From NCBI RefSeq assembly GCF_000257665.1, contig NZ_AJKR01000003.1:186001-250000 (forward strand): DNA of 64,000 nucleotides. The letters run 5' to 3'. This stretch comes from Candidatus Aquiluna sp. IMCC13023. GTDB lineage: Bacteria > Actinomycetota > Actinomycetes > Actinomycetales > Microbacteriaceae. The notes below the pieces were generated by a model. The model worked only from the letters and a program-made list of their open reading frames with translations, had not been told where the DNA came from and made no database searches. Every line of letters starts with the position of its first letter. The stretch's first letter is position 1. Both the position numbers and the translations under genes were made by a program. Below, piece after piece: positions 16,666-27,623 of this stretch.

Positions 16666-17650
16666 GAGCTCCCATGCGAGAGATTGTTCTCAAATACTTT
16701 TTCCGATAGCCGCCAGACAACATAGTTTTGGAGAACACCGCCGTAATTGGTGTGCTGCCCGAGGTCCTTAGCGGAACCTGAAACTCGTACATTCTGTCTA
16801 TAAAGGCAACGAGTCTTAGCGCGTGCACTTGGTCATCGAGTTTTGACACATCGGTGATTCCAAGAGCACCGACGTTGGACACTAGCGCTCGGTATTTGGT
16901 TGGATGCAATGTTCCAAGGTGCCCGAGAAGCTCGCTGAAGTCGTCTCTGAAATTATTTTTGTGCTCCTTGAGCCAAGCTCCAAGAGTAGTTTCGTCAAGC
17001 GTTTCGGACGCAGCGTCTATGTCGCGATGACGATAATCCTCCCCGTCTACAGACACAATCCGGAACCTGTCTCCAAGACCCTTGATCTCTCGCTGAAAAT
17101 CACTCGCTGCAAATCTTCCGTCGCCAAGAGCGTTAGGAGGAGTGTTGCTGGTAGCTGCAAACCTGGTGCCACTAGCCTCTAACTCCTTGAGGAGCCTGGA
17201 CATGATCATTGTGTCCCCCGGGTCATCAAGCTCAAACTCGTCGATGCAAATGAGGCCGTACTTTTTTAGCTCCAGCACGGTCTGCGCAAACCCGAGGTAC
17301 CCAACCAGGCTCGTGTATTCAAGAAAGCTGCCGTACGCCTTCACTCCAGCGTAGGCATGCCAGATGGATGCGAGAAGGTGCGTTTTGCCGACTCCAAAGC
17401 CGCCATCTAGGTATATTCCAGGAAACTTCTCGGCTTTTGAAAAGAGCTTCTTTTTGGGTCCGTGGACAAATTCTTGGCACAATTGCAAGGCAGTTGACTG
17501 ACTCTCGTAGTTCTTATCGGGGCGATAACTTTCGAACCGAGCGTGATCGAACTCGGGGGGTGGCTTAAGCTGTCTAATAAGTTCTGCCTTAGAAACCTCA
17601 GGATGCCGCGTCAGCAAGGAATTTGGTTTTTCCAAATCTTGTTCGGTCAA
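16649..17650 (-). CDS. zapE: Cell division protein ZapE (AFG1-like ATPase)
   Basis: P-loop ATPase of 333 residues of the ZapE/AFG1 family: Walker A GGFGVGKTHLL (about residues 84-94), Walker B LICIDEFELDD, sensor AATSNTPP. In E. coli ZapE acts at the Z-ring; the role in actinobacteria is less clear. Start is TTG at 17650, with GAAGGG about 9 bases upstream; moderately sure. Divergent from sseA. Confidence 0.9.
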   Translation of the reverse strand: MTEQDLEKPNSLLTRHPEVSKAELIRQLKPPPEFDHARFESYRPDKNYESQSTALQLCQEFVHGPKKKLFSKAEKFPGIYLDGGFGVGKTHLLASIWHAYAGVKAYGSFLEYTSLVGYLGFAQTVLELKKYGLICIDEFELDDPGDTMIMSRLLKELEASGTRFAATSNTPPNALGDGRFAASDFQREIKGLGDRFRIVSVDGEDYRHRDIDAASETLDETTLGAWLKEHKNNFRDDFSELLGHLGTLHPTKYRALVSNVGALGITDVSKLDDQVHALRLVAFIDRMYEFQVPLRTSGSTPITAVFSKTMLSGGYRKKYLRTISRMGALTSLS

Positions 17651-17698
17651 TGTAAGCGCCCTTCGTCAGAATAAGTGTAGATAATCAAAAGGAGAACT

Positions 17699-18574
17699 AT
17701 GAACCAGTTGAGCAAAATAGCCCAGTATGCGAACCCAGATGTTCTGGTAACAACAGAGTGGCTCAAGAACAACATGGACAACGTGATCGTTGTTGAATCC
17801 GACGAGGACATCCTTTTGTATGAGACCGGCCACATTCCGGGAGCCGTAAAGCTTGACTGGCACACCGAACTCAACCACCCGCTAAGACGCGACTACCTTG
17901 AAAGCGAAGAGTTCGCCAACCTGATGAACCTCAAAGGCATCGGTAGGCAGGACACAGTCGTTCTTTACGGTGATCGTTCTAACTGGTGGGCCACCTATGC
18001 CTTTTGGGTATTCAAGCTCTTCGGTCACGAAAACGTGCTGCTGCTCGATGGCGGTAGAAACAAGTGGATCGCTGATGGGGGAGAAATATCAAAGGAGAAG
18101 CCAACGGCTTCTAGCAAGGATTACCCAGTAGTCGAAAGACACGATTCAGAAATTCGAGCATTTAGAGACGAAGTTCTTCAGCACATAGGTCAGCCAATGG
18201 TTGACGTTCGATCTCCTGAGGAATACTCGGGCGAGCGTCTACACATGCCAGATTTCCCAAATGAGGGTGCTACACGTGGCGGTCACATCCCGACAGCGGC
18301 ATCTATCCCTTGGTCTAAGTCAATCCAGGAAGACGAAACCTTCCGACCGATTGCTGAGCTTGAGAAGCTTTACTTCGAAAACACCGGCTACGACAGGAAT
18401 TCGGACTTTATCGCGTACTGCCGAATTGGTGAACGATCCTCACACAGCTGGTTTGTGCTGAAGTATTTGCTCGGTGTGAAAAACGTCCGTAACTACGACG
18501 GTAGCTGGACTGAGTGGGGTAACCTCGTGGGCGCCCCGATCGCGACCGGCTCTGAACCTGGGCTTGCAGCTTGA
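17699..18574 (+). CDS. sseA: Thiosulfate sulfurtransferase (rhodanese)
   Basis: Two-domain rhodanese of 291 residues transferring sulfane sulfur from thiosulfate to acceptors. The catalytic cysteine is in the C-terminal domain motif CRIGERS (about residue 240); the N-terminal domain is inactive (GDRSNWWA loop). Strong site AAGGAGA 5-6 bases before the ATG. Overlaps the TTG start of sufE by 4 bases, so it may supply sulfur to the Fe-S assembly system. Confidence 0.94.
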   Translation: MNQLSKIAQYANPDVLVTTEWLKNNMDNVIVVESDEDILLYETGHIPGAVKLDWHTELNHPLRRDYLESEEFANLMNLKGIGRQDTVVLYGDRSNWWATYAFWVFKLFGHENVLLLDGGRNKWIADGGEISKEKPTASSKDYPVVERHDSEIRAFRDEVLQHIGQPMVDVRSPEEYSGERLHMPDFPNEGATRGGHIPTAASIPWSKSIQEDETFRPIAELEKLYFENTGYDRNSDFIAYCRIGERSSHSWFVLKYLLGVKNVRNYDGSWTEWGNLVGAPIATGSEPGLAA

Positions 18575-18999
18575 CTCGTGCCGCCGAAGATATTGTCGCT
18601 GACTTCCAGTTCCTGGAGGGCAGTGACCGTCTGCAGCTACTCCTAGAATTCAGCGAAGCCCTTCCGGAATTGGATGAGCGTTACGGCAATCATCCGGAGC
18701 TGCTTGAACGGGTTGAAGAGTGCCAGTCTCCAGTGTTTATTGCCGTCGATGGAACAGCGGCCAAGATTGTGCTTCATTTTTCGGCACCGAGAGAATCCCC
18801 AACCACAAGGGGCTTTGCGAGCATTTTGTTCACCGCATTGAGCTCACATTCAGCAGACGAAATCCTCCAGCTCTCGGATGACTTTCCGACTGAACTTGGA
18901 CTAGACCACATAATCACTCCGCTTCGAGTTCGCGGTATGCGTGGCATGTTAGCCAGAATCAAGCGTAAAACTGCAGAGCTCGTCGCCAAGGATGCCTGA
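18571..18999 (+). CDS. sufE: SufE-family sulfur acceptor
   Basis: SufE takes persulfide sulfur from a cysteine desulfurase for Fe-S cluster assembly. 142 residues with the active-site cysteine in [10 protein letters not shown] (about residue 51), as in the family. TTG start overlaps the sseA stop, and the 3' end overlaps the next gene by 8 bases, giving a coupled three-gene unit. Confidence 0.93.
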   Translation: MTRAAEDIVADFQFLEGSDRLQLLLEFSEALPELDERYGNHPELLERVEECQSPVFIAVDGTAAKIVLHFSAPRESPTTRGFASILFTALSSHSADEILQLSDDFPTELGLDHIITPLRVRGMRGMLARIKRKTAELVAKDA

Positions 19000-19534
19000 G
19001 GTTCTAAGCCTAATTGGCGACCCACTAATTACGGCATCCATGGTTGTCGATGATGCGGGATCTCACATTGGGCCTGACGGCACCTCCAAGTCACTTGGAG
19101 GTGAATCAGACCTCGAGCTTCTGATGCTTTTCAGAAAAAGAGCCGGAACCGTTCTAACGACCGGGCTGACCGCTCGTTCCGAGAACTATCGACTGCCATC
19201 CTCTTCAGCATTGGCCATTCTTACAAGATTGGCCATCGAAACACTCCCCGAACAACTCCGGGTTGAACAAGTGCGGCTAATCGGAAACGAAATAATTCTC
19301 ACACCGGACGAAGCAATTCAGGAACTAATGACATCGAGTCCAACTCCGATTCACATTGAGTTTGGCCCAACCGCGCTGACAGAAACTCTGCGATCAAGAA
19401 CTGATGTTCGCGCTTTCATCAGCAGTGAATATGAATCAGGAGCTACCGCTTTTATTTCGAAGTGGAACTTGCTCCAAGTGGGAGCCTTTAGATTCAAGAA
19501 TCTATACGTAACTGAGGTTAGTGGGCGAGTCTAG
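18992..19534 (+). CDS. RibD C-terminal/dihydrofolate-reductase-fold protein
   Basis: 180 residues resembling the reductase domain of RibD (pyrimidine reductase family): ITASMVVDDAGSHIGPDG at the N-terminus, AGTVLTTGLTARSENY in the middle and HIEFGPTALTETL near residue 125. It is shorter than typical stand-alone members (about 220-250), and the usual nucleotide-binding glycine pattern is weak. Substrate unknown; riboflavin synthesis is not implied by neighbours. Translationally coupled to sufE by overlap. Confidence 0.65.
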   Translation: MPEVLSLIGDPLITASMVVDDAGSHIGPDGTSKSLGGESDLELLMLFRKRAGTVLTTGLTARSENYRLPSSSALAILTRLAIETLPEQLRVEQVRLIGNEIILTPDEAIQELMTSSPTPIHIEFGPTALTETLRSRTDVRAFISSEYESGATAFISKWNLLQVGAFRFKNLYVTEVSGRV

Positions 19535-19569
19535 AGGGAGCCCCGTGAATACCTCTGTAACTTGTTGTT

Positions 19570-20130
19570 GTGGAACTTGACCTAGCCAACATCTCAGAAC
19601 CTTTTGCCTCGATGCTTCGTGAGCTTTCGAGCTTGTCGGTCCGGGATGAGATCGAACTTACTCAAATACCTTCACCAACTGGGATTGCCCCAGAAGCAAT
19701 CGCGATTTCGGCCGAGATAGTCCACCAGACAGCCTCCGACCACGGTGTTTCACGGCTGGTTTTTTGCCGTAATCCCGAGGTCCCAGAGGGTTGGAACTCG
19801 GAGTTTCGAATTATTGGCTACGCCAAGTCACCCATTGAGCTTGAAATGGCAAAGGATGACTACACCGCGGCCCTACCCTGGGAGTGGCTGAAGGACTCCC
19901 TGGCGGCTGAAAAGGCCGGCTTTGCCCACGAGGCTGGAACCACGACTACAGTTATCTCCACGGGGCACGGAGCTCTTATCGCGCAGCCTCAGCACGCTGA
20001 GCTTGAAATTCGAGCCAGCTGGGCTCCGACATCGTTTGATTTGGCGTCACACTTATCAGGCTGGATAGAGCTTTTGGCCCTGATTTCCGGCCTGCCACCG
20101 AAAGACAGCAAAGTTATGAGAATTAGTTGA
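19570..20130 (+). CDS. DUF3000 family protein
   Basis: Actinobacterial DUF3000 protein of 186 residues with the conserved segment FAHEAGTTTTVISTGHG. Function unknown. Starts at GTG with TAACTT ending exactly 6 bases upstream and no Shine-Dalgarno, so probably leaderless. It overlaps the rnd start by 4 bases, the standard actinobacterial pairing. Confidence 0.88.
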   Translation: MELDLANISEPFASMLRELSSLSVRDEIELTQIPSPTGIAPEAIAISAEIVHQTASDHGVSRLVFCRNPEVPEGWNSEFRIIGYAKSPIELEMAKDDYTAALPWEWLKDSLAAEKAGFAHEAGTTTTVISTGHGALIAQPQHAELEIRASWAPTSFDLASHLSGWIELLALISGLPPKDSKVMRIS

Positions 20131-21332
20131 ATTTAAACACCCCCAGACGACCAGTAGTCCAAGTCGTCGAACAAGAATCGCTCGAAGAAATGCTGGAAGC
20201 TCTAAAACAAAACACGGACACCCTTGCCGTTGACACTGAAAGAGCAAGCGGTTTCCGCTACTCCCAGCGTGCTTACCTAGTCCAGATTGGCCTTGCTGCA
20301 GGTTCTATCTACCTGGTTGACCCGGTGGCACTGGATGAGAGCTCCCCCGGCTGGAGCGAACTCGTGGCTGCACAGATAAACATCCGGACCTGGTTGCTAC
20401 ATGCTGCCACCCAAGACATCCCTTGCCTGACAGAACTTGGCTTCACAAGCGAAACGATTATCGACACTGAACTGGCCGCTCGGCTAGCAGGCTACGAGAA
20501 GGTTGGTCTCGGCTCTATGGTCACGGAATTACTTGACCTTGAGCTTGCCAAAGAGCACTCGGCATCAGACTGGTCAATACGACCTTTGCATCCTTCGCTG
20601 CTCAATTACGCGGCGCTTGACGTGGACGTGCTGCACGATCTTTGGGCAGAAATTGAAAAAAGCCTGGAATCTCAGTCCAAAAGCCAATGGGCAAATGAAG
20701 AATTTGCAGCCTTGCAGAATTTCAAGCCCAAGCCAGTCGCCCAGGAACCATGGCGGAACCTCCCGGGTCTAAGCCGGGTCAAAGACCAAGTGAAGCTCAA
20801 GGCCGCAGCTGCGTTGTGGCTAGCCCGAGACGAGATCGCCAGTGAATCAGACATTGCTCCCGGACGTTTGATTCCAGACCGTTCGATAATGGCCGCAATC
20901 GATAAGGTGCCTAGGTCCAAGCACGAGCTGTCCCAGAACAAATTGTTTCAAGGCCGAGCCTCTAGGTCGATGTTGACGGTTTGGTGGGAGGCAATCGAAG
21001 GATCAAAGAACCTAGAGATTTTGCCAGCCCCTGAGCACACCGGAGCTATCCCAAATCACAAGAGCTGGGAGAAAAGATTCCCCGAGGCACACGTTCGACT
21101 GAAACTCGTACGAGAGCTAGTAATGGCTAAAGCAACGGAATTAGTTGTTCCCGTAGAGAATCTTTTGACGCCGGAGTTTTTGCGAAGAGTTTGCTTTGAG
21201 CCTGAAAAAGAAATAGCTGCGCAGCTGGAAAAGCTCGGCGCAAGACCTTGGCAGGTTCAAATCGTCACTGAGCTTATTGAAGAGGGTCTTGCGTTAGCTG
21301 AGGCTGAGAACTCTCATCCTCAAACGCCTTAG
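20127..21332 (+). CDS. rnd: Ribonuclease D (DEDD exonuclease with HRDC domain)
   Basis: 3'-5' exoribonuclease family of 401 residues: DEDD motif residues in LAVDTERASG (Exo I), LHAATQDIPCL (Exo II) and NYAALDVDVLHDLW (Exo III). An HRDC domain lies at about residues 215-295 (AAALWLARDEIASESDIAPGR). Acts in stable-RNA processing. TTG start. The last 59 bp overlap the convergent dxs gene. Confidence 0.9.
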   Translation: MNLNTPRRPVVQVVEQESLEEMLEALKQNTDTLAVDTERASGFRYSQRAYLVQIGLAAGSIYLVDPVALDESSPGWSELVAAQINIRTWLLHAATQDIPCLTELGFTSETIIDTELAARLAGYEKVGLGSMVTELLDLELAKEHSASDWSIRPLHPSLLNYAALDVDVLHDLWAEIEKSLESQSKSQWANEEFAALQNFKPKPVAQEPWRNLPGLSRVKDQVKLKAAAALWLARDEIASESDIAPGRLIPDRSIMAAIDKVPRSKHELSQNKLFQGRASRSMLTVWWEAIEGSKNLEILPAPEHTGAIPNHKSWEKRFPEAHVRLKLVRELVMAKATELVVPVENLLTPEFLRRVCFEPEKEIAAQLEKLGARPWQVQIVTELIEEGLALAEAENSHPQTP

Positions 21333-23217
21333 CGTGCGGAACTTTTGACCCAAGAACCTGCGCAACAATGTCTCTAGCGATTGATTTAGCGGTGAGACCT
21401 AGTCGCTCAAGTATTTCTGCCCGCTCGGCGTGCTCTAAGAACTCGGCCGGAACACCAACCTCGCTAAGCGCAGTATCAACTTCATTAGCCCTTAGCTCCT
21501 GACGAACTCTTGAACCGAATCCCCCGGTCTTTAGTCCATCCTCAATTGTCACGACCAATCGGTGATCCTTGGACATCTCAACAAGGTCCTTGTTTATTGG
21601 CAAGATCCACCTTGGGTCCACGACCGTGGCACCAATCCCCTGACTTGCCAAAAGATCAGCAACGTCTATTGCAACCGACGCAAAACTACCGACTCCAACG
21701 AGCAACACATCTTTGCTTGCCGCCTGCTTCAGGACATCAACACCGTTGGTAGTGCGCATGATGGCCTCAATTGAATTTGGCACCGCACCCTTTGGAAAAC
21801 GGATAACGCTCGGGGAATCATCGATTGCGATTGCCTCTCTGAGGCCTTCTTGAAGCCGTTCTTTATCCCTCGGCGCCGAAATGTGGATTCCGGGGACCAT
21901 TTGCAAAAGCGGAATGTCCCAGACACCATGGTGGCTGGCGCCGTCAGGGCCTGTTATGCCGGACCTATCAAGCACGAAGGTCACTCCGGCCTTGTGAAGC
22001 GCGACATCCATCAGGACTTGATCAAAGGCACGGTTTATAAAAGTCGAATAGATCGCAACGACTGGATGGAGTCCGCCGAAGGCCATGCCCGCAGCTGCAG
22101 CCACGCCGTGCTGTTCCGCTATACCAACGTCAAAAACTCGGTCCGGAAATTCGCTAGCAAATTTATCCAAGCCAACAGGAATCATCATGGCTCCGGTGAT
22201 CCCTACAACTCTTGAATCAGCCTTTGCAATGTTCAGAATCTCATCCGCGAATACTTCGGTCCACGGTGTCGAACCATTGCTCGGCATCGGCATTCCGGTC
22301 TCAGGATTTATCTTGCCAACCGCATGGAATTGGTCAGCCTCATCCCTGATAGCAGGATCGTAGCCCTTGCCCTTTTGAGTAATTGCGTGGACAACCGCCG
22401 GTCCTTGGTGTGCCTTAGCTCTTGCCAGCGCCTTTTCAAGTGCTGCCAGATCATGACCATCTACTGGGCCGAAGTACTTTATGTCCAAGTTAGGAAATAT
22501 CCCACCGAAGTTACCGGGGCCAAACAAAGAGTGCAGTCCGGCACGGGTTGAATCAAATACGGCTCTGCCTAGAGGGCCTACTCGGTAGAAAATCTTCCTG
22601 GATAGTGAGTAACTGGCGTGGTAAAGAGTATTGGCTCTTATTGACTCGAGACGATGAGCCAAACCACCCATGGTTGGGGCATAAGAACGGCCGTTGTCAT
22701 TTACTACAATCACCAGGTTGCGGTCATTGTCATCGGTGATGTTATTCAATGCCTCCCAGGACATGCCACCTGTCAAAGCACCATCGCCAATTACCGCGAC
22801 GACGTGCCTGTCGAGCTGGTTGGTTGCCTTATAGGCCCTTGAGATGCCATCTGCCCAGCTCAAAGAGGATGATGCATGCGATGACTCTACGATGTCATGT
22901 TCGCTCTCAGAACGCTGCGGGTAGCCTGCGATGCCATCCTTTTGACGAAGAGTCGATAGGTCCTGACGGCCGGTGAGTAGTTTGTGGACGTAGCTTTGAT
23001 GTCCGGTGTCGAAAACTATCGAATCTTTGGGAGAGTCAAAAACCCTGTGCAGTGCAACCGTAATTTCAACGACGCCCAAGTTGGGACCCAAGTGACCACC
23101 AGTTTTAGAAACTGAATCAACTAGGTGTTCTCTTACTTCCTGGCACAACTCCACCAACTGTGCTGCGGACAACGCTTCGAGATCACTAGGAGATTTGATT
23201 TCAGCTAAAAGACTCAT
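21274..23217 (-). CDS. dxs: 1-deoxy-D-xylulose-5-phosphate synthase
   Basis: TPP-dependent first enzyme of the MEP isoprenoid pathway, condensing pyruvate and glyceraldehyde 3-phosphate. 647 residues: TPP/Mg site GDGALTGGMSWEALNN (about 143-158), a transketolase pyrimidine domain with the conserved glutamate in DVGIAEQHGV, and DRSGITGPDG. The C-terminal tail overlaps rnd by 59 bp in the opposite strand. Isoprenoids would supply quinones and any carotenoids. Confidence 0.96.
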   Translation of the reverse strand: MSLLAEIKSPSDLEALSAAQLVELCQEVREHLVDSVSKTGGHLGPNLGVVEITVALHRVFDSPKDSIVFDTGHQSYVHKLLTGRQDLSTLRQKDGIAGYPQRSESEHDIVESSHASSSLSWADGISRAYKATNQLDRHVVAVIGDGALTGGMSWEALNNITDDNDRNLVIVVNDNGRSYAPTMGGLAHRLESIRANTLYHASYSLSRKIFYRVGPLGRAVFDSTRAGLHSLFGPGNFGGIFPNLDIKYFGPVDGHDLAALEKALARAKAHQGPAVVHAITQKGKGYDPAIRDEADQFHAVGKINPETGMPMPSNGSTPWTEVFADEILNIAKADSRVVGITGAMMIPVGLDKFASEFPDRVFDVGIAEQHGVAAAAGMAFGGLHPVVAIYSTFINRAFDQVLMDVALHKAGVTFVLDRSGITGPDGASHHGVWDIPLLQMVPGIHISAPRDKERLQEGLREAIAIDDSPSVIRFPKGAVPNSIEAIMRTTNGVDVLKQAASKDVLLVGVGSFASVAIDVADLLASQGIGATVVDPRWILPINKDLVEMSKDHRLVVTIEDGLKTGGFGSRVRQELRANEVDTALSEVGVPAEFLEHAERAEILERLGLTAKSIARDIVAQVLGSKVPHAKAFEDESSQPQLTQDPLQ

Positions 23218-23250
23218 TAGATTCCCAACATCTGTCGACTTGAAGTATTC

Positions 23251-25920
23251 CTAGGCCACCAAAGAGCGAAGGACGTACTGCAAAATACCGCCATTACGGA
23301 AGTAGTCAGCTTCACCTGGAGTATCGATGCGAACGACCGCGTCAAATTCGATAACTGACTTACCTTCAGCGGAGTGCGCTGTCGGTCTCGCCACCACGTG
23401 AACTGTCTTGGGTGTCTTGCCGTTGTTCAGCTCTTCAATGCCCGTGAAGTCAAACTCTTCAGTGCCATCAAGCCCAAGACTTACTGCGTGCTGTCCTGAA
23501 GGGAACTGCAGCGGCAGAACGCCCATGCCGATTAGGTTGCTTCGGTGAATGCGCTCAAAGCTCTCTGCGATAACCACCTTGATGCCCAAGAGGCTTGTTC
23601 CCTTAGCCGCCCAGTCCCTGGAGGATCCGGAGCCATACTCTTTGCCGGCAATTGCAACCAGTGGTGTACCGGCTGCGCGGTAGTTTTCAGCCGCATCAAA
23701 TATGAAGCTCTGCGAGCCTTCATCGTTGGTGAAATCTCGCGTGTAACTTCCCTCAACGTTGTCAAGAAGCTGATTGCGAAGCCTGATGTTCGCAAAAGTT
23801 CCGCGAATCATCACTTCGTGGTTACCACGACGAGATCCGTAGGAATTGAAATCAACCCTCCCGACGCCCTTTTCCATCAGGTAGATACCTGCCGGAGAGT
23901 CAGCCTTTATCGAGCCGGCAGGCGAGATGTGGTCGGTAGTAACAGAATCACCAAGCAACACCAGGGCCCTTGCAGAATGAACATCGGTCACTGGCGAAGG
24001 GGTAAGGCTCATGCCTTCAAAGTAGGGCGGCTTTCTTACATAAGTAGAATCACTGACCCAGTCAAATAATGCGCCCTCAGGCGTTGGTAGTGATTGCCAT
24101 CTGCTGTCGCCATCGAATACGGAGGCGTATTGAGTGGTGAACATGTCTGAGTTGATTGAGCTATCAATCGTCTCTTGAACCTCGCCCGGTGTTGGCCAAA
24201 TGTCCTTCAGGAACACATCGTGCCCGTCCTGATCCAAACCAAGTGATTCAGTATCGAAATCAAAATCCATGGTTCCAGCCAGAGAGTAAGCGATCACCAA
24301 TGGAGGGGACGCCAAGTAGTTCATCTTGACGTCGGGATTTATGCGTCCCTCAAAGTTACGGTTTCCGCTAAGGACTGCTGTTACAGCAAGGTCGCCCTCA
24401 TTAACCGCTGCTGAGATTTCGTCAGCCAGCGGGCCGGAGTTCCCGATGCACGTCGTGCAGCCATAACCGACTAGCTGAAAACCCAGCTGATCCAAAGACT
24501 CTGTTAGACCCGCCTTTTTGTAGTACTCGGTAACGACCTTGGAACCCGGCGCCAAAGAGGTCTTTACCCAAGGCTTAGCCGTTAGGCCCTTTTCAACGGC
24601 CTTCTTTGCAAGCAGTCCGGCAGCTATCATCACCGAAGGGTTTGAGGTGTTCGTGCAAGAAGTGATCGACGCGATTGTAACTGCGCCGTGGTCGAGCTGA
24701 TAGTCCTTGCCCTTCACAGGCACTGGCGCACTGAATGAAGGTGCGTAACTCTTCAGATCTCGTTCAAAAGAAGCCTTGCTCGTGGAGAGCTCAACGCGGT
24801 CCTGTGGACGCTTAGGCCCGGCGATCGACGGCACAACCGTTGAAAGATCTAGCTCTAGGTATTCGCTAAAATCAGGCTCTTTACTTGGGTCGTGCCACAT
24901 GCCCTGCGCTTTGGCGTAAGCCTCGACTAGGGCTATTTCGTCTGAATCACGGCCAGTGATGCGCAGATAATCAAGGGTTACATCATCAATTGGAAAAATG
25001 GCTACTGTAGAGCCAAATTCAGGAGACATGTTCCCGATAGTCGCTCGGTTCGCCAAAGGAACACTGGCAACACCCTCGCCGTAGAATTCAACAAACTTGC
25101 CCACGACACCGTGGTTACGGAGCTGCTCTGTAATGGTGAGCACCACGTCGGTAGCCGTTGCACCAACAGGAATCTGCCCGGTCAGCTTGAAACCGACGAC
25201 CTTTGGAATAAGCATGGATACTGGTTGACCCAACATCGCAGCCTCGGCTTCGATTCCGCCAACACCCCAACCGAGGACCCCAAGTCCGTTGACCATGGTC
25301 GTGTGTGAATCTGTTCCAACGCAGCTATCGGGATACGCAATAACTTCGCCATCAACCTCGCGGGTCATCACGGTTCTAGCTAGGAACTCGATGTTCACCT
25401 GATGAACGATGCCTGTTCCTGGCGGCACGACTTTAAAGTTATCGAACGCAGTCTGGCCCCAACGCAAAAACTGGTACCGCTCACTGTTTCGCTGGTATTC
25501 AAATTCGACATTACGCTCAGCGGCATCTGGAGATCCGGACACATCCGCCACAACGCTGTGATCGATTACCATCTCGGCTGGAGTCAATGGGTTGATGCTT
25601 TGAGGATCTCCGCCAAGCTCCTGCACTGCCTCACGCATGGTTGCTAGATCAACAATGCAGGGAACTCCAGTGAAGTCCTGCATAATCACTCTTGCGGGGC
25701 TGAATTGAATTTCGGTGTCAGGTTCCTTATTGGGATCCCATGACACTAGGGCGTCGACGTGCGCCTGGGTTACATTCGCACCATCTTTGGTGCGGAGCAT
25801 GTTCTCTAGGAGAATCTTGAGGCTGTAAGGAAGTTTTTGGACTTCTAGGTCGGCCATGCTGAAGTACTTATAAGTCTTGTTGCCGACGGTTAGATTGCTG
25901 GCGCTTGAAAAATGTGACAT
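23251..25920 (-). CDS. acnA: Aconitate hydratase
   Basis: 889-residue aconitase A (IRP1-type) isomerising citrate to isocitrate. The three 4Fe-4S cysteines are in SCTNTSNPS and [11 protein letters not shown]. Catalytic motifs [20 protein letters not shown] and [14 protein letters not shown] are present. AGGAG lies about 9 bases before the ATG. The reverse strand holds several long open frames, which are shadows. Confidence 0.97.
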   Translation of the reverse strand: MSHFSSASNLTVGNKTYKYFSMADLEVQKLPYSLKILLENMLRTKDGANVTQAHVDALVSWDPNKEPDTEIQFSPARVIMQDFTGVPCIVDLATMREAVQELGGDPQSINPLTPAEMVIDHSVVADVSGSPDAAERNVEFEYQRNSERYQFLRWGQTAFDNFKVVPPGTGIVHQVNIEFLARTVMTREVDGEVIAYPDSCVGTDSHTTMVNGLGVLGWGVGGIEAEAAMLGQPVSMLIPKVVGFKLTGQIPVGATATDVVLTITEQLRNHGVVGKFVEFYGEGVASVPLANRATIGNMSPEFGSTVAIFPIDDVTLDYLRITGRDSDEIALVEAYAKAQGMWHDPSKEPDFSEYLELDLSTVVPSIAGPKRPQDRVELSTSKASFERDLKSYAPSFSAPVPVKGKDYQLDHGAVTIASITSCTNTSNPSVMIAAGLLAKKAVEKGLTAKPWVKTSLAPGSKVVTEYYKKAGLTESLDQLGFQLVGYGCTTCIGNSGPLADEISAAVNEGDLAVTAVLSGNRNFEGRINPDVKMNYLASPPLVIAYSLAGTMDFDFDTESLGLDQDGHDVFLKDIWPTPGEVQETIDSSINSDMFTTQYASVFDGDSRWQSLPTPEGALFDWVSDSTYVRKPPYFEGMSLTPSPVTDVHSARALVLLGDSVTTDHISPAGSIKADSPAGIYLMEKGVGRVDFNSYGSRRGNHEVMIRGTFANIRLRNQLLDNVEGSYTRDFTNDEGSQSFIFDAAENYRAAGTPLVAIAGKEYGSGSSRDWAAKGTSLLGIKVVIAESFERIHRSNLIGMGVLPLQFPSGQHAVSLGLDGTEEFDFTGIEELNNGKTPKTVHVVARPTAHSAEGKSVIEFDAVVRIDTPGEADYFRNGGILQYVLRSLVA

Positions 25921-25939
25921 TAGAACAACTCCTAGAGGA

Positions 25940-26623
25940 TTACCCCTCTAATCTACCGTCAATTGGGTTGGCAATGCGCCTCAGCAGAATCCAGGTCAGA
26001 GCCAACAGGCCAGCGTACGCCGGAGCGCCCATGACGACCCGAGAAGCGGCCAGAAGTTCAACCTGTCCAGAGAAATACAACGGTAACTGAACTGCCAGCC
26101 GGGCTAAGAAAAACCCCACCCAAACTAATGTCACGGTTCTAAGCCTTGAAAAAACCGCCTTGTTGCTCCGCCAGTCTGCGAGGCCGAAGAGCAACTGGGC
26201 TAAGTAGCCCATGACGGGTCTTCGAATCAAAACCGAAACCAAAAAAGCTAAGGCATATGCCCCGTTAGTAAAAAAACCCGGCACAAAGTAGTCGGCCGCC
26301 TGCCCCCCATTACGAAGTGCTAAAAACGCCGCGAATGCTATAGCTGCAGCACCCACGATTGCCTGCACTAAAGACTTTCGCTGTCCAAGGCGAATGGCTA
26401 TAAACAGTGCCGAACTCACGGCGGCTACTCCAACGGCGGCTATCGCCTCACCGGTTATGGCAAAAACAATAGAAAACAGCGTTGCTGGGAGTATCGCTTC
26501 GGCAATCCCGAGCGGCCCTCCGATTCCAGCGAGCAATGACTGACGATTTAGATCAAAGCCGTTTTCGCCCTTTTCTATCCCGAGACGCTTGGCAACGGAA
26601 TCGGGATCACTCATCTTTGTCAC
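25940..26623 (-). CDS. DUF3159 family membrane protein
   Basis: Polytopic protein of 227 residues with about six hydrophobic helices, including [16 protein letters not shown] and [19 protein letters not shown], which are typical of DUF3159. The first about 25 residues ([16 protein letters not shown]) are soluble. Function unknown. Overlaps the DUF3710 gene by 17 bases; together with dut it forms an actinobacterial block. Confidence 0.87.
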   Translation of the reverse strand: MTKMSDPDSVAKRLGIEKGENGFDLNRQSLLAGIGGPLGIAEAILPATLFSIVFAITGEAIAAVGVAAVSSALFIAIRLGQRKSLVQAIVGAAAIAFAAFLALRNGGQAADYFVPGFFTNGAYALAFLVSVLIRRPVMGYLAQLLFGLADWRSNKAVFSRLRTVTLVWVGFFLARLAVQLPLYFSGQVELLAASRVVMGAPAYAGLLALTWILLRRIANPIDGRLEG

Positions 26624-27170
26624 TGACTGGCAATCTCAACGGCAACAGCTCACCCGGAGGCATCGCAACATCTCCACGACTTACCGCAGCCGATCGAAAA
26701 ATCGAAACTAAGCGCGCATAAACATCTTCGCTGATTGTGGAAGCTGAGATGACACCTCGAAGAAACCATCTCGGGCCATCTACACCGATGAACCTTGTAG
26801 GTCTTGAGATAACTTGATCCCCACTCTTTGCAGGTACGCTGCCCCGAAGCTCCTGCCCCATGATTCCCTCAACAGGTTCAACCGATCCCCCTTGCGAAGA
26901 AATACCTTGAATCAGCGCAGACATTGTCGCTTCCCACAACCCGTCGGACTTAGTCGATGCAAAAGCCTGCAGTTGCAACCTGTGCCCATCAATTTCAACG
27001 GTTAGGGCTACTACTTTTTTGCTTGTATCGTCGATGTCGGCTCGAATTTGCATGTCCTGTCGAGGAGCTAACCGAATTGAACCAAAATCGAGATACGGAG
27101 TTAGCACACCGATTTCGGAAACGTCGAACGGACCAGCGGTATCTCTGTCCTCAGGGGTCGATTTTGGCAC
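26607..27170 (-). CDS. DUF3710 family protein
   Basis: 187-residue soluble protein with DUF3710 features: PFDVSE near residue 14, DFGSIRLAP, GVDGPRWFLRGVISG-like segment (FIGVDGPRWFLRGVIS) at about 126-141. No function is established. Its ATG overlaps the dut stop by one base, so it is translated from the dut mRNA. Confidence 0.87.
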   Translation of the reverse strand: MPKSTPEDRDTAGPFDVSEIGVLTPYLDFGSIRLAPRQDMQIRADIDDTSKKVVALTVEIDGHRLQLQAFASTKSDGLWEATMSALIQGISSQGGSVEPVEGIMGQELRGSVPAKSGDQVISRPTRFIGVDGPRWFLRGVISASTISEDVYARLVSIFRSAAVSRGDVAMPPGELLPLRLPVSDKDE

Positions 27171-27601
27171 TATGACCTCCCGCTCGAGCCGAAGCCGCTT
27201 TCACCACGACTTGATTCAGGCAATTCATTGACCGCAATGAAGCGGGCTCGTTCGACTTTCTGAAACAGCAACTGGGCTATGCGATCGCCAACTTCAATGT
27301 GAAAATCCTCCGCGGAGGTGTTTAGCAGTGTCACCATAATTTCACCCCGGTAACCAGCATCTACCGTTCCTGGAGAATTCAAAACCGTGATTCCGTGCTT
27401 GGCTGCCAGTCCGCTCCTGGGGTGGACAAGCCCCACGTAACCATCAGGCATCGCAAGCTTTAATCCGGTGTGAACAAGCATCCGCTCTCCTGCGGGAATC
27501 ACGAGTTCATTCGTCGAACGAAGATCACAGCCGGCATCCCCCGGCTTTGCGTAGATCGGCTCAAAGCCGTCCTGAGCAATTATTAGCACTTCCAAATCCA
27601 T
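27170..27601 (-). CDS. dut: dUTP diphosphatase
   Basis: Trimeric dUTPase hydrolysing dUTP to dUMP, keeping uracil out of DNA. 143 residues from ATG 27601 with all five motifs: AGCDLRS (I), PRSGLA (III area), GTVDAGYRGEI, RIAQLLF and the C-terminal glycine-rich arm RGESGFGSSGR. A longer in-frame start at 27631 exists. ATG 27601 is preferred: it fits the family and TACGCT ends exactly 6 bases upstream, as in leaderless genes. Confidence 0.95.
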   Translation of the reverse strand: MDLEVLIIAQDGFEPIYAKPGDAGCDLRSTNELVIPAGERMLVHTGLKLAMPDGYVGLVHPRSGLAAKHGITVLNSPGTVDAGYRGEIMVTLLNTSAEDFHIEVGDRIAQLLFQKVERARFIAVNELPESSRGESGFGSSGRS

Positions 27602-27623
27602 GCCTAGAGCGTAATGTATTCCT
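27602..27623. promoter_or_regulatory. Divergent leaderless promoter, dut/DUF3093
   Basis: The 22-bp gap holds two -10 hexamers: TACGCT on the minus strand (27613-27608) and TAATGT on the plus strand (27612-27617). Each ends exactly 6 bases before its start codon. They overlap by the shared TA at 27612-27613. Both RNA polymerases could not bind at once. Confidence 0.6.

Noticed and set aside
23545-24069. 174-codon open frame on the plus strand inside acnA
   Set aside because: It overlaps the conserved aconitase domain, with no recognisable family or initiation signal.
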